64,000 nt of DNA. It comes from Advenella kashmirensis W13003 (GTDB taxonomy: Bacteria; Pseudomonadota; Gammaproteobacteria; Burkholderiales; Burkholderiaceae_B). The number at the start of each line of letters is the position of its first letter. Position 1 is the first letter of the stretch. This document shows, one piece after another, positions 26,146-34,811 of the stretch. A program made the position numbers and the translations under genes. The notes beneath the pieces were generated by a model. It did not search any database. It was given only the letters and a program-made list of their open reading frames with translations, and had not been told where the DNA came from. The stretch covers positions 357,122-421,121 of the forward strand of contig NZ_KI650981.1 of the NCBI RefSeq assembly GCF_000506985.1, in the 5' to 3' direction.

Positions 26146-28274
26146 TGAATACCAAGTGTTATGCACTCGGGATCGATATCGGCGGCACTTTTACGGATAT
26201 TGTCCTTTTTGACACCAGCAGCGGCCAATGTGTCTCTCACAAGGAATTGACAACGCCGGCCGAGCCGCATGTAGGGGCACTGCGAGGCGTGCAGGTGCTC
26301 GTGGACCGCGAATCGATCGCTCTGCAATCCATTGACCGTGTCGTCCATGCCACGACTTTGTTTACCAACGCTCTGATTGAGCGAAAGGGAATGAAAACCG
26401 GCCTGATAACGACTAAAGGTTTTCGCGATACGCTGGAAATGGCCCGCGAACATAAATACGAACTGTTTGATCTGCACATTGAGTTGCCCAAACCGCTGGT
26501 GCCCCGCCAGTTGCGCCTTGAAGTGGATGAAAGGGTAGGTCCCGAAGGCACCCTGGAGATCGCAATTGACGGCGCTGAATTGACTGAACAGGTGCAGGCG
26601 CTGGTCGAGCAGGGCGTCACGTCTGTTGCTATTGTTTTTCTGCATGCATATGCCAATGCGGCAAACGAACAGGCTGCCCGCCGGATAATAAAAGAGGTTT
26701 TTCCCGATGTCTTCGTTTCGATCTCTTCCGAGGTATCCCCGCAGATCCGGGAGTATGAGCGGACGTCTACAACCGTGGCCAATGCCTATGTGAAACCGCT
26801 TGCAGACGGATACCTGGACCGCATGACAGAGCAGTTGGCCGTGCTGGGTATTGAAGCCCCCCTGTTCATGATGTTGTCCAATGGCGGCCTGACGCACGTA
26901 GACGAGGCTAAACGTGTACCGATTCAATTGCTCGAATCAGGACCTGCTGCCGGCGCGCTGGCAGGCGCATTCTTCGGTGAGCGCTCGGGGTTTCAGGATA
27001 TCCTTGCATTTGATATGGGCGGCACGACGGCCAAGCTGGCTGTTGTCAATAAGGGCACACCGCTGATTACCCATCGGTTTGAAGCAAGCAGGGAAAAGCG
27101 TCTGACCGAAGGCAGCGGGCTGCCTATTTCTATTTCGACTATCGAACTGATAGAAATTGGGGCGGGCGGGGGCAGTATCGCCAAACTGGATGAGTTGTCC
27201 CTTCTGAAAGTGGGGCCTGAAAGCGCCGGCTCCGCGCCCGGGCCCGCATGTTACGGGCGGGGAGGAATACAACCGACAGTGACTGATGCCAATCTGGTGC
27301 TTGGTTTATTGGACCCGGTTGCGTTTGCCGGTGGCACAATGAGCATCGACCAGGACAAGGCGGAAGCAGCCATCCGGCCGCTGGCCGAAAAGTCTGGCTT
27401 GACAGTGCCGGAGCTAGCGTGGGGAATCCATTCGGTTGTCAATGAGAATATGGCTGCCGCCGCGCGCGTACATATTGCAGAACGCGGATATCATGCGGGC
27501 AAATTTTCATTGCTCTTAACGGGCGGTGGCGGACCTCTGCATGGTTGTGAGATTGCGCGCAGACTAGGTGTGACTCAGGTCTTATGTCCGCCTGGAGCGG
27601 GCGTTGCTTCGGCTATGGGATTGCTCATGGCACCGGCCAGAATTGACAGGATGGTCAGCCTGGGCTGGAAGCTGGAGTCGTTGGACTGGAAAGAGCTGGA
27701 AGGGGCTTTTCAGGCGATTGAGACAGACGCGGCTGCAGTCATCGAGTCTACTTTGCCTCAGGCAAAGCAGTCGATGGTAAAACAGCGCGCGGCCGACTTA
27801 AGGTTTGCCGGCCAGGGCTTTGAAATTGTGACTGATCTGCCTGGCGGACCGTACGATAAAAATGCATACGATTGCATCCGTGACGCGTTTATAAAAAATT
27901 ACACGCGTACCTTCGGGCAAGCGCCGCATGCGGGCGAGATCGAGGTGATCAATATTCGAGTGGCAGTCAGTGCCCCCAGCAGTGGCAAAGCGCTGAGTGT
28001 CGAGATGTCGATTTCAGGCGAACATGCGATTCGAGGCACCAGAAAACTTTATCTTGCCGGAAGAAATGCATATGCCAGCGTCCCCGTCTATGAGCGCGCG
28101 GCCCTGTTGCCCAATCAGACCATCGCTGGTCCCGCGATTGTCCAGGAGGCGTCTTCGACATTGATCGTGCCCGAGGGCGCAAGCGCCCAGGTCGATGCGA
28201 GTTTCACGCTGGTGGTACAGTTGAAACAGTCTGCTGAAGTGACAGGTGTTGAAGAGCGTAAAGCGGTGGCCTGA
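26145..28274 (+). CDS. hyuA: Hydantoinase A/oxoprolinase family protein
   Basis: The 709-residue HyuA subunit belongs to the actin-like ATPase family. It has the first phosphate loop GIDIGGTFTDIVLFD near residue 6 and the second, FDMGGTTAKLAVV, near residue 290. The HyuA C-terminal domain ends with GPAIVQEASSTLIVPEGA. It would activate the cyclic amide by phosphorylation for HyuB to open. Full family length is present. The gene overlaps hyuB by one base and is followed seven bases later by a strong hairpin. Confidence 0.9.
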   Translation: MNTKCYALGIDIGGTFTDIVLFDTSSGQCVSHKELTTPAEPHVGALRGVQVLVDRESIALQSIDRVVHATTLFTNALIERKGMKTGLITTKGFRDTLEMAREHKYELFDLHIELPKPLVPRQLRLEVDERVGPEGTLEIAIDGAELTEQVQALVEQGVTSVAIVFLHAYANAANEQAARRIIKEVFPDVFVSISSEVSPQIREYERTSTTVANAYVKPLADGYLDRMTEQLAVLGIEAPLFMMLSNGGLTHVDEAKRVPIQLLESGPAAGALAGAFFGERSGFQDILAFDMGGTTAKLAVVNKGTPLITHRFEASREKRLTEGSGLPISISTIELIEIGAGGGSIAKLDELSLLKVGPESAGSAPGPACYGRGGIQPTVTDANLVLGLLDPVAFAGGTMSIDQDKAEAAIRPLAEKSGLTVPELAWGIHSVVNENMAAAARVHIAERGYHAGKFSLLLTGGGGPLHGCEIARRLGVTQVLCPPGAGVASAMGLLMAPARIDRMVSLGWKLESLDWKELEGAFQAIETDAAAVIESTLPQAKQSMVKQRAADLRFAGQGFEIVTDLPGGPYDKNAYDCIRDAFIKNYTRTFGQAPHAGEIEVINIRVAVSAPSSGKALSVEMSISGEHAIRGTRKLYLAGRNAYASVPVYERAALLPNQTIAGPAIVQEASSTLIVPEGASAQVDASFTLVVQLKQSAEVTGVEERKAVA

Positions 28275-28280
28275 TTGTGT

Positions 28281-28309
28281 TATAGCCACCGGGTTTACCG
28301 GTGGCTATA
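28281..28309 (+). terminator. Hairpin terminator after hyuA
   Basis: TATAGCCACCGG and CCGGTGGCTATA form a perfect 12-bp stem around the loop GTTTA, seven bases after the hyuA stop. No T-run follows, but its symmetry and position between convergent genes suggest a bidirectional terminator. The next 100 bases up to the Bug stop codon hold nothing recognisable. Confidence 0.55.
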
Positions 28310-28409
28310 AGCTCGTGTGCAAAATGTGGAACAAGCGGGCGACCATTGCGCCTCGAATACGCAACGTGGTGCTGGGTACCAGCAGGTGTTTCTGGCGTCA
28401 GCTAAACAA

Positions 28410-29375
28410 TCACTCGGGTTCGATTCCCGCATGCCTGGTTTGTTCTCCCCAGGCCGTGTACTGGGTCTGCACAAATTTTCTAAAGTCCGTGCCTGTTGAT
28501 AAATCAGGTTCCATGCCCAAGGTACGCAATTGATCTTGTATTTTCGCGGAGCCTATCGTCTCCCTGAGTTGAGTTTGCCACCAGTCCACGACATCTTGCG
28601 GTAGTTTGGCAGGTCCCGCTATTCCGATCCAGGCAATCAGGTCGACTCCTTTGATTCCGAGCTCCTCCATCGTCGGCACATCAGGCAGAATGGTTGAGCG
28701 CTTTGGTGCCATAAGCGCTACTGCATTCAGTTTACCCGCTTTAATCTGGGAGACAAGCGCACCGATATCAGCAGCGACAAAGTCGATGCGTCCTCCGATC
28801 AGATCAATGATGGCTGCTGGTTGTCCTTTATAGGGGATTGCCTGTACTTCGATTCCTGCAGCGCGGCTGAATGCTGCAGCTGCAACTCTTCCTGTGCCGG
28901 ATCCATACCCGCTGTTGATCGCACCGGGTTTTTTTTCTGCTGCTTTCAGTAACGACTTCGCGTCCTTGTAGGCGCTATCGGCACTTGTAGCGACGGCGAC
29001 ATCGAATCTGACAACACGTGCGATTTGGGTGAAATCGTCAACCGCCGCGTATTGTTGGAATGCTTTGGAAAGAAAAGGACCAGAGGAGTGAGTGGCGCTC
29101 GAACTTGGCATTAGCGTATAGCCGTCGGGTTGCGAGCGCGCGACTTCCCCGGCGCCGATGGAGCCAAGCGCGCCTGATTTGTTATCCACTACGATGACCA
29201 CACCAGTGCGTGCGCTTATGTCGTCAAGTATCAAGCGTGAGACATTGTCGATCGTGCTTCCGGCGGGAAACCCAACAACAAATCGAATACGCTTATGCGT
29301 ATCTGGATATGCTGCGGCCAGTGATTGATGCATAAGTAATGCCAATAGGGCAAGAATACTAAATGTCTTTTTCAT
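28410..29375 (-). CDS. Bug/TctC-type substrate-binding protein of the MaoC/CitE operon
   Basis: The 321-residue Bug receptor has a signal peptide (MKKTFSILALLALLMHQSLA) and the diagnostic blocks RIRFVVGFPAGSTIDNVSRL, VDNKSGALGSIGAGEVARSQ and PDGYTLMPSS. Its start overlaps the end of the CoA-transferase gene by 17 bases, so it belongs to that operon and probably captures the organic acid the operon degrades. GGAG precedes the ATG. The C-terminus HAGIEPE is typical of the family. Confidence 0.88.
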   Translation of the reverse strand: MKKTFSILALLALLMHQSLAAAYPDTHKRIRFVVGFPAGSTIDNVSRLILDDISARTGVVIVVDNKSGALGSIGAGEVARSQPDGYTLMPSSSATHSSGPFLSKAFQQYAAVDDFTQIARVVRFDVAVATSADSAYKDAKSLLKAAEKKPGAINSGYGSGTGRVAAAAFSRAAGIEVQAIPYKGQPAAIIDLIGGRIDFVAADIGALVSQIKAGKLNAVALMAPKRSTILPDVPTMEELGIKGVDLIAWIGIAGPAKLPQDVVDWWQTQLRETIGSAKIQDQLRTLGMEPDLSTGTDFRKFVQTQYTAWGEQTRHAGIEPE

Positions 29376-30564
29376 ATCGGTCTCCGTTATTGTTGACAGC
29401 GGTAGGTTGTGCCTGATCGACTATCTCTTGCAAAACCTCTTTTGTATGTTCTCCCAGCATGGGTGCGTGGCGTCGGATTTCACCCGGTGTGCCGGAGAAT
29501 CGAACCGGAATGCCTGCTTGTATAATCCGGCCTTCGGATGGGTGATCTGTTTCTTGCCAGAATCCGCAACTTGCAAGATGCGGATCAGCGATAAGATCGG
29601 CGATGGAATTGACTTTCGAGAACGGGATATCGGCATGGGTGAGCAATTGCGTCCATTCCTCGGTTGTGCGTTCGACTAATACTTGTTCGACGTAACGGTA
29701 GAGTTCAGGAAAGTGTTTGCTGCGTTCGGTCGCCGTACGAAAACGCATGTCGTCGGCTAAGTCGGGACGGCGGGTAAGTTCAAAAAACCGTTGCCATTGC
29801 CCATCGGTATACGGTACGACACTGATATACCCATCCGAACAGCGGAATGGCCGACGATATTCGTTCAGTAAGCGTGCATAGCCCGCCGGCCCTTCGGGCG
29901 GCACAAATGTCATGCCTGCCAAATGTTCCGGCGCGAGAAAAGCGGTCATGCACTCGAACATCGGCACTTCGACTGCCTGGCCAAGGCCGTTTTTTTCCCT
30001 GGCAAACAGGGCGGACACAATAGCGTTTGATACATAAAGAGCAACGACTTTGTCAGCGATGACTGAATTCATATAGTTCGGCTCTCCCTGTCCGGCAGCG
30101 CCTTGTATCCAGGCAAGTCCGCTTGCTGCCTGAATTGTGTCGTCGATTGCCGGGCGTCCTGCGTAGGATCCTTTTTCGCTATAGCCATAGCAGGAACAGT
30201 AAATGAGCGTTGGCAGGCGCTCCCTGAGCGAAGCGTAGTCCAAGCCCAGCCGACGCATTGCCGAAGCGCGCATATTGGATACAAGCACGTCTGCTGTCAG
30301 AAGCAGTTTGTGCAGTTGATCTTTGCCCGTGGCTGTTTTTATATCAAGGACGACGCTTCGCTTGTTTCGGTTGAAATTGAGGTAAGCGTGACTCATGCCC
30401 CTGTGGCGTTGAGGCGTCACATGCCTGAATACATCGCCCTCGTGCGATTCCACTTTGATCACATCCGCGCCCATATCCCCCAGCATTTGGGTCGCCATCG
30501 GACCCATTCCAACACTAGTGAGATCGATGACCCGGATTCCGTCTAACGCTCCCGCCATTTTCAT
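29359..30564 (-). CDS. CaiB/BaiF family (class III) CoA-transferase
   Basis: The 401-residue enzyme begins LDGIRVIDLTSVGMGPMATQ and contains GADVIKVESHEGD and FNRNKRSVVLDIKT, all standard class III CoA-transferase blocks. RPAIDDTIQAASGLAW contains the catalytic aspartate region. It would move CoA from a donor such as succinyl-CoA to an organic acid. Its ATG overlaps the stop of the CitE-like gene (ATGA). With the MaoC hydratase and CitE-like lyase it makes the same enzyme trio as the itaconate or mesaconate pathway, though the real substrate is unproven. Confidence 0.88.
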   Translation of the reverse strand: MKMAGALDGIRVIDLTSVGMGPMATQMLGDMGADVIKVESHEGDVFRHVTPQRHRGMSHAYLNFNRNKRSVVLDIKTATGKDQLHKLLLTADVLVSNMRASAMRRLGLDYASLRERLPTLIYCSCYGYSEKGSYAGRPAIDDTIQAASGLAWIQGAAGQGEPNYMNSVIADKVVALYVSNAIVSALFAREKNGLGQAVEVPMFECMTAFLAPEHLAGMTFVPPEGPAGYARLLNEYRRPFRCSDGYISVVPYTDGQWQRFFELTRRPDLADDMRFRTATERSKHFPELYRYVEQVLVERTTEEWTQLLTHADIPFSKVNSIADLIADPHLASCGFWQETDHPSEGRIIQAGIPVRFSGTPGEIRRHAPMLGEHTKEVLQEIVDQAQPTAVNNNGDRYEKDI

Positions 30565-31415
30565 TCCTTATCGAGCAATCGTTGCGCCAGGCGCAGATGA
30601 GGTTGATCTATCATCTTGCCGTTCAGATTTAGTGTTCCGGCCAGCGGATTTTCTTCAAATGCAGCGACCACCGAATGCGCCCACTGCAGCTGCTGCGGAC
30701 TAGGTGAAAAAATTCGATTGACCGTCTCGATGTGCCGGGGATGGATAAGCATTTTTGCAGTAAATCCATCGTTAACGGCTTCTTGTGTTTCGGATGAGAG
30801 AATGTCGCTATCATCCAGGTCCACACATACCGTATCAATAGCGAGAACATCAGCAGCAGCGGCGGCCACAAGGCACATGGAACGAGCCATGCGAAAAAGT
30901 TCTGTGTATCGCCCGTCGACTCTATTGATATGGGAGCCGATGTCGGCGCTTAAGTCTTCTGCGCCCCATGATACGCCCCACAGTCTTGGTGTCACATTTA
31001 CGTAGTCGTTGACGGCCATGAGCGCGCGAGCTGTCTCGGTAATAATCGGAAGAATTTTGGTCTGCCCAACAGCTACGTCAGCAATTCTTTCAAAGGCATC
31101 GAGATAATGGGAAATTTGACGCAATATGGCGCTTCCCTCGCACTTGGGCAGGACGATTCCAAATGGTTGAAGTGCAACCACGGCGGCCAGATCATCAAGT
31201 GCATGGCCGGTATGAAGTGCGTTAATGCGTATCCATAGCTGTTTATCGGTCTTTGCGCCCGCAATGACTTGTTGGACTAAAGCGCGTGCTAGACATTTAC
31301 GATCGAATGCAACTGAATCCTCAAGATCGAAGATGAGTGCGTCAGCCTGACTGGCCAACGCTCGTGTCATCTTGTGCTCGGAGTCGGCGGGTACGAAAAG
31401 AAGTGATCGAACCAT
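30561..31415 (-). CDS. HpcH/HpaI aldolase/citrate lyase beta (CitE-like) family protein
   Basis: The 284-residue TIM-barrel lyase has MVRSLLFVPADSEHKMTRAL at the start, ALIFDLEDSVAFDRK with the metal-binding acidic residues, and a second acidic site in WGAEDLSADIG. CitE-like stand-alone proteins cleave malyl-CoA- or citramalyl-CoA-type thioesters. It lies between the MaoC and CoA-transferase genes, nine bases after the former. A citramalyl-CoA lyase role, giving acetyl-CoA and pyruvate, fits the gene set. Confidence 0.85.
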   Translation of the reverse strand: MVRSLLFVPADSEHKMTRALASQADALIFDLEDSVAFDRKCLARALVQQVIAGAKTDKQLWIRINALHTGHALDDLAAVVALQPFGIVLPKCEGSAILRQISHYLDAFERIADVAVGQTKILPIITETARALMAVNDYVNVTPRLWGVSWGAEDLSADIGSHINRVDGRYTELFRMARSMCLVAAAAADVLAIDTVCVDLDDSDILSSETQEAVNDGFTAKMLIHPRHIETVNRIFSPSPQQLQWAHSVVAAFEENPLAGTLNLNGKMIDQPHLRLAQRLLDKE

Positions 31416-31424
31416 GATTTGTCT

Positions 31425-31877
31425 TCAGCCCGGTTGCTTGTGCATGAGAGCAGAGCGTTTGCAGATTGCGACCACCACGTTGTCCTGATTGAATGCGGTG
31501 TGTTCGAACTCGACGATTCCCGCATTTGGCCGGGATTTGCTTTCGCGCTTTGATATTACTGTGGTGCGCACGTGCAGCGTGTCCCCTGCAAAGACGGGTT
31601 TAGGAAAAGTGACGTCGGTCATGCCCAAGTTGGCGACTGTTGTGCCCAAGGTGGTGTCGTTGACTGTCATCCCGATCAGTAGGCCAAGAGTGAAAAGACT
31701 ATTGACCAGAGGGCGCTTGAACTCGGTTCCAGCGGCAAAATGGGCATCCAGATGCAGGGGCTGCACGTTCATAGTGAGCGAGCTGAAAAGGACGTTGTCC
31801 ATCTCTGTGAGCGTTCTGGTCCAGGCGTGTTGGAACGCCTGACCTGTGGAAAACTGTTCGTAATAAAGTCCAGCCAT
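31425..31877 (-). CDS. MaoC-family dehydratase/hydratase
   Basis: The 150-residue single hot-dog protein has the hydratase-2 motif region [15 protein letters not shown]. Here the usual catalytic Asp-x-Asn-Pro is written N-V-Q-P, as in a divergent MaoC branch; the conserved histidine is kept. It would hydrate an unsaturated dicarboxylyl-CoA. It is first in the leftward operon with AGGAG before the ATG, and a perfect IclR-type palindrome lies 12-35 bases upstream. Confidence 0.83.
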   Translation of the reverse strand: MAGLYYEQFSTGQAFQHAWTRTLTEMDNVLFSSLTMNVQPLHLDAHFAAGTEFKRPLVNSLFTLGLLIGMTVNDTTLGTTVANLGMTDVTFPKPVFAGDTLHVRTTVISKRESKSRPNAGIVEFEHTAFNQDNVVVAICKRSALMHKQPG

Positions 31878-31888
31878 GCATCATCTCC

Positions 31889-31912
31889 TTTTGTTCATAT
31901 TTATGAACAAAA
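31889..31912. promoter_or_regulatory. IclR-type operator palindrome upstream of the MaoC operon
   Basis: TTTTGTTCATA (31889-31899) and TATGAACAAAA (31902-31912) are perfect 11-base complements with two bases between. The site lies immediately upstream of the ribosome-binding site of the MaoC gene. The IclR regulator at 32024-32785 is the upstream neighbour and the obvious candidate to bind it. Confidence 0.7.
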
Positions 31913-32023
31913 GTTTATATACATATTTTGCGCGTGTCAACGTTCGCGCATAAAAATACGCAGCAATCGTTTTCTTGATGAGTTGTTCCGAGATCGTCGA
32001 CTGGCGGGTCGATCTGTGCGTGG

Positions 32024-32785
32024 TTAAGACTGGGGGCGCCCGCTGCTATTGAGCGGATCTGATAAGTCCCGGCAGACTCGCGCCAGCGTCCGCCCGATTT
32101 CATCTGCCTGGTCTCTGGCTCGTGTCAGCGGGGCGCCGACAACCAGCGCGTATGGCGTATCGAATACGACCAGTGATGCGGCGACGGAAAGGGTATCGAC
32201 CTGATGTTCCCCAAAATTGATATGCCAGCCTCTTTCTGTTTCCTCTTTCAGCAGTGAGCGCAGACGTTTCAAACTGAGGATTGTATTTTCTGTATATCTG
32301 TCCAGTTTTATCCGTGCGAGCAAACGCTCCCGATCATCGGGCGGCATGCCCGCCAAAATGGCGCGTCCTGAAGCAGAGCAGTGGAGTGGCTTGAATTGTC
32401 CAACTCTCGCTGTGAAGCGTACGGTGGAATCGGGTTCTACTACGTCAAGATAAACCAGCTGTTCGCCCGTCCGCTGGGCTAACAGGACAGTTTCGCCCAG
32501 TTCTTTACAAAGCCCCTCCAGCGTCGGGTGAAGCAGTTGAATGAGTGGATCGTGTGCGGAGACAATTTTTGCCTCGTGAAGCCAGCGGCGCGTCAGATAA
32601 TAGCGACCGGCGATTTGATGTGCATAGCCGTCGCCTTCAAGCGTGTCAAGCAGGGCAAGACAGCTCGACTTCGGAAAACCCAGTGACGCAGCTATCTGTG
32701 AAAGACTTGCGGGCTCTCGGGTTCTGGCGAAAAACTGGAGAATATCCAGGACGCGCTTTGCGCTTTTGACATCGTTCATACTCAT
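32024..32785 (-). CDS. IclR-family transcriptional regulator
   Basis: The 253-residue regulator has an N-terminal winged helix (SAKRVLDILQFFARTREPAS, then SQIAASLGFPKSSCLALLDTL). The IclR effector domain follows from about residue 80, including RFTARVGQFKPLHCSASGRAILA. The frame extends to a TTG at 32857, but the homology starts at MSMNDVKSAKRVLD, so ATG 32785 is used. It lies upstream of and in line with the MaoC/CitE/CoA-transferase/Bug operon and probably controls it through the palindrome at 31889. Confidence 0.87.
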   Translation of the reverse strand: MSMNDVKSAKRVLDILQFFARTREPASLSQIAASLGFPKSSCLALLDTLEGDGYAHQIAGRYYLTRRWLHEAKIVSAHDPLIQLLHPTLEGLCKELGETVLLAQRTGEQLVYLDVVEPDSTVRFTARVGQFKPLHCSASGRAILAGMPPDDRERLLARIKLDRYTENTILSLKRLRSLLKEETERGWHINFGEHQVDTLSVAASLVVFDTPYALVVGAPLTRARDQADEIGRTLARVCRDLSDPLNSSGRPQS

Positions 32786-32875
32786 GGGCGACAGTTTACC
32801 TGCATATTTTAGGATTTTCCGATATTCGGCAGCGGTAAGCCGACGAAGGATGGACAAGTGGGACTGAAATTGATA

Positions 32876-33802
32876 TTAATCAGGGACGAGCGCTTGTTTC
32901 ATAAAATCAATAAAGGTGTTGGCCAGCCTGGATCTGGGGTGGTCCAGTGCGGTCAGCAGCACCAACTCGATCTGCACTTGGGGTTCGAATTTCTTTACGA
33001 TCAGGCCAGCGCGCTTCAAAGGCATGGCCACGTGCGGGCTGACCAATGCAGCACCGGCCCCCTGCAAAGCGAGCAGGCACATGGTCATGCCATAACTCGT
33101 CTCGGCCGAGATTGTCGGAGCGAAGTCCTGCTCGAGAAAGATCTGATCCATCATGGCACGCGTTGCACTTTCCCTGGAGGGGAAAACCATGGGCTGGTTT
33201 CGTAAATCGTCAATGTGAATCTTTCGCCTTGAACTGAGCGGATTCGATTTATCCATGACACAGACCAGATGGTCCGAAACCAACGGCTCCACTTCCATGC
33301 CGGACATATCGATGGACGGAACAATAATGCCCATATCGATTTTTCCGGAAAGCACACTGTGCCGGATCAAGCTGGAGTTGACTGTTTCGATGGAAATCTG
33401 CACCTCGGGCTCCAGCTTGAGAAAATCTGCGGTAATTGAGGTTAGCGGCCCCATTCCGAAGGATGGCAGACAGCCGATGCTCAGCCGACCCCGGTGGCCA
33501 CCCTGCAATTCGGAAATGGTTTGTGCGACGTGGTCCAGACCGATGTAAGTGCGCTGTATGGTTTTGAACAGGATATACGCCTCCTGCGTGGGAACAAGCC
33601 GGCTTTTTCGTAGTTCGAACAGGCGGATATTGATGATTCGTTGAAAGCGCGCGAGCAACTTGCTGACGACGGGCTGTGAGGTGTGCAGCATAACCGCAGC
33701 TTCGGTGACGGTGCCCCTGAGCATCACGGCCCGGAAGGCTTCAACTTCGTGAATCTTCAGCATTTGTGCGGAAAATACGGAGGGTGGCATGGTCTGGTTC
33801 AA
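32876..33802 (-). CDS. LysR-family transcriptional regulator
   Basis: The 308-residue product has a LysR helix-turn-helix (EVEAFRAVMLRGTVTEAAVM, then LHTSQPVVSKLLARFQ) and an effector domain beginning RGRLSIGCLPSFGMG. The TTG at 33802 has AAGGA seven bases upstream; ATG 33790 (MPPSVFSAQ) is the alternative. It is divergent from the enoyl-CoA hydratase operon and is its likely activator. The effector is unknown. Confidence 0.85.
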   Translation of the reverse strand: MNQTMPPSVFSAQMLKIHEVEAFRAVMLRGTVTEAAVMLHTSQPVVSKLLARFQRIINIRLFELRKSRLVPTQEAYILFKTIQRTYIGLDHVAQTISELQGGHRGRLSIGCLPSFGMGPLTSITADFLKLEPEVQISIETVNSSLIRHSVLSGKIDMGIIVPSIDMSGMEVEPLVSDHLVCVMDKSNPLSSRRKIHIDDLRNQPMVFPSRESATRAMMDQIFLEQDFAPTISAETSYGMTMCLLALQGAGAALVSPHVAMPLKRAGLIVKKFEPQVQIELVLLTALDHPRSRLANTFIDFMKQALVPD

Positions 33803-33882
33803 GTTGGAATCCTTCCGAAATATGCGCGGTGGAGTGTATGTTTATTTAGAATAACACTCGCTAATATTTGCATTAGATTGAC

Positions 33883-33899
33883 ATAGTATATTCGACTAT
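33883..33899. promoter_or_regulatory. Interrupted palindrome in the LysR/enoyl-CoA hydratase divergent region
   Basis: ATAGT and ACTAT flank seven bases in the 209-base divergent region, about 110 bases before the hydratase start. Its position suits a LysR regulatory site, but it does not give the classical T-N11-A spacing. A TTGACA sits at 33878 without a clear -10 partner. Confidence 0.3.
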
Positions 33900-34011
33900 A
33901 GTGCTCCCATGCAATGAACGGAAGGCGCAACAGGCCTGGCTCCATCCCACGAGCCGGCTTTTACGAACGCACACCGTCACGTTGAAATCACATTTGGCAT
34001 GCAGGGAGCCT

Positions 34012-34806
34012 ATGAAACCATCAAGCGAAAGAATCAGGGCGTACAAAACGGGCGCGATCGGCTGGGTCGAATTTAACGACCCGCAGAAACACAACGCCAT
34101 TTCCATGGATATGGCGCAAGCGATTCCCGATCTCGTAAAGAATTTCGAAGTCGACGAGGAAATACGCGTGATCGTATTGCGTGGCAACGGCGACCGCGCT
34201 TTTGCCGCCGGCTCGAACATCAGCTCATTTGAAGCCGTCAGGAAGAGTCCCTCAGACAATAGGGAATACCATGCTATTAGCGAGCGGGCGTACGACGCAT
34301 TTTATCTCTGCGCAAAGCCGACTATCGCAATGATAAACGGCTACTGCATTGGTGGAGGACTGGACTTCGCCGCGAGTTGCGATATCCGGCTTTGTTCCGA
34401 CTCGGCTGTATTTGCGATTCCGGCCGGCAGACTGGGTGTGGGATACGGATATGAAGGGATTATTCGATTGAACCGGATCGTGGGCGAAAGCAAGGGGCGC
34501 GAGATTTTCTTTACCGCGCGGCGATACGGCGCGCAGCAAGCTTTGCAGATGGGGCTCGTACACGAGGTCATGCCGGCTGAGGAACTGGTGGAACGCACCG
34601 CAGCCTATGCTGAAAACATCAGTCTGAATGCACCATTGACGCTGCAGGCGATAAAAAAGAGCTATTTGTGCCTGGAGCAAACTGCACGACATACAGATAT
34701 GGCTGCGGCGCAGGCCTTGATAGACGTCTGCTTCGACAGCGGCGACTACAAGGAAGGCCGGTTGGCTTTTGCCGAAAAACGAGCACCTGTATTCAAAGGA
34801 AAGTGA
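34012..34806 (+). CDS. Enoyl-CoA hydratase/isomerase family protein
   Basis: The 264-residue crotonase has FNDPQKHNAISMDMAQAI, the oxyanion-hole segment DRAFAAGSNISSFE and KPTIAMINGYCIGGGLDFAA. IPAGRLGVGYGYEG covers the usual catalytic glutamate region, where a glycine-rich sequence is seen and no clear glutamate pair; the reaction may not be simple hydration. The ATG at 34012 follows AGGGAG; the frame is open upstream without homology. It heads an operon with a CoA-transferase, thioesterase, aminotransferase and RidA. Confidence 0.85.
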   Translation: MKPSSERIRAYKTGAIGWVEFNDPQKHNAISMDMAQAIPDLVKNFEVDEEIRVIVLRGNGDRAFAAGSNISSFEAVRKSPSDNREYHAISERAYDAFYLCAKPTIAMINGYCIGGGLDFAASCDIRLCSDSAVFAIPAGRLGVGYGYEGIIRLNRIVGESKGREIFFTARRYGAQQALQMGLVHEVMPAEELVERTAAYAENISLNAPLTLQAIKKSYLCLEQTARHTDMAAAQALIDVCFDSGDYKEGRLAFAEKRAPVFKGK

Positions 34807-34811
34807 AAAAC

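Noticed and set aside
28412-28440. A GGTTCGATTCC stretch resembling a tRNA T-arm between hyuA and the next gene
   Set aside because: It is the reverse complement of the Bug gene's last codons (ending HAGIEPE), and no acceptor stem, D-arm or anticodon arm can be drawn around it.
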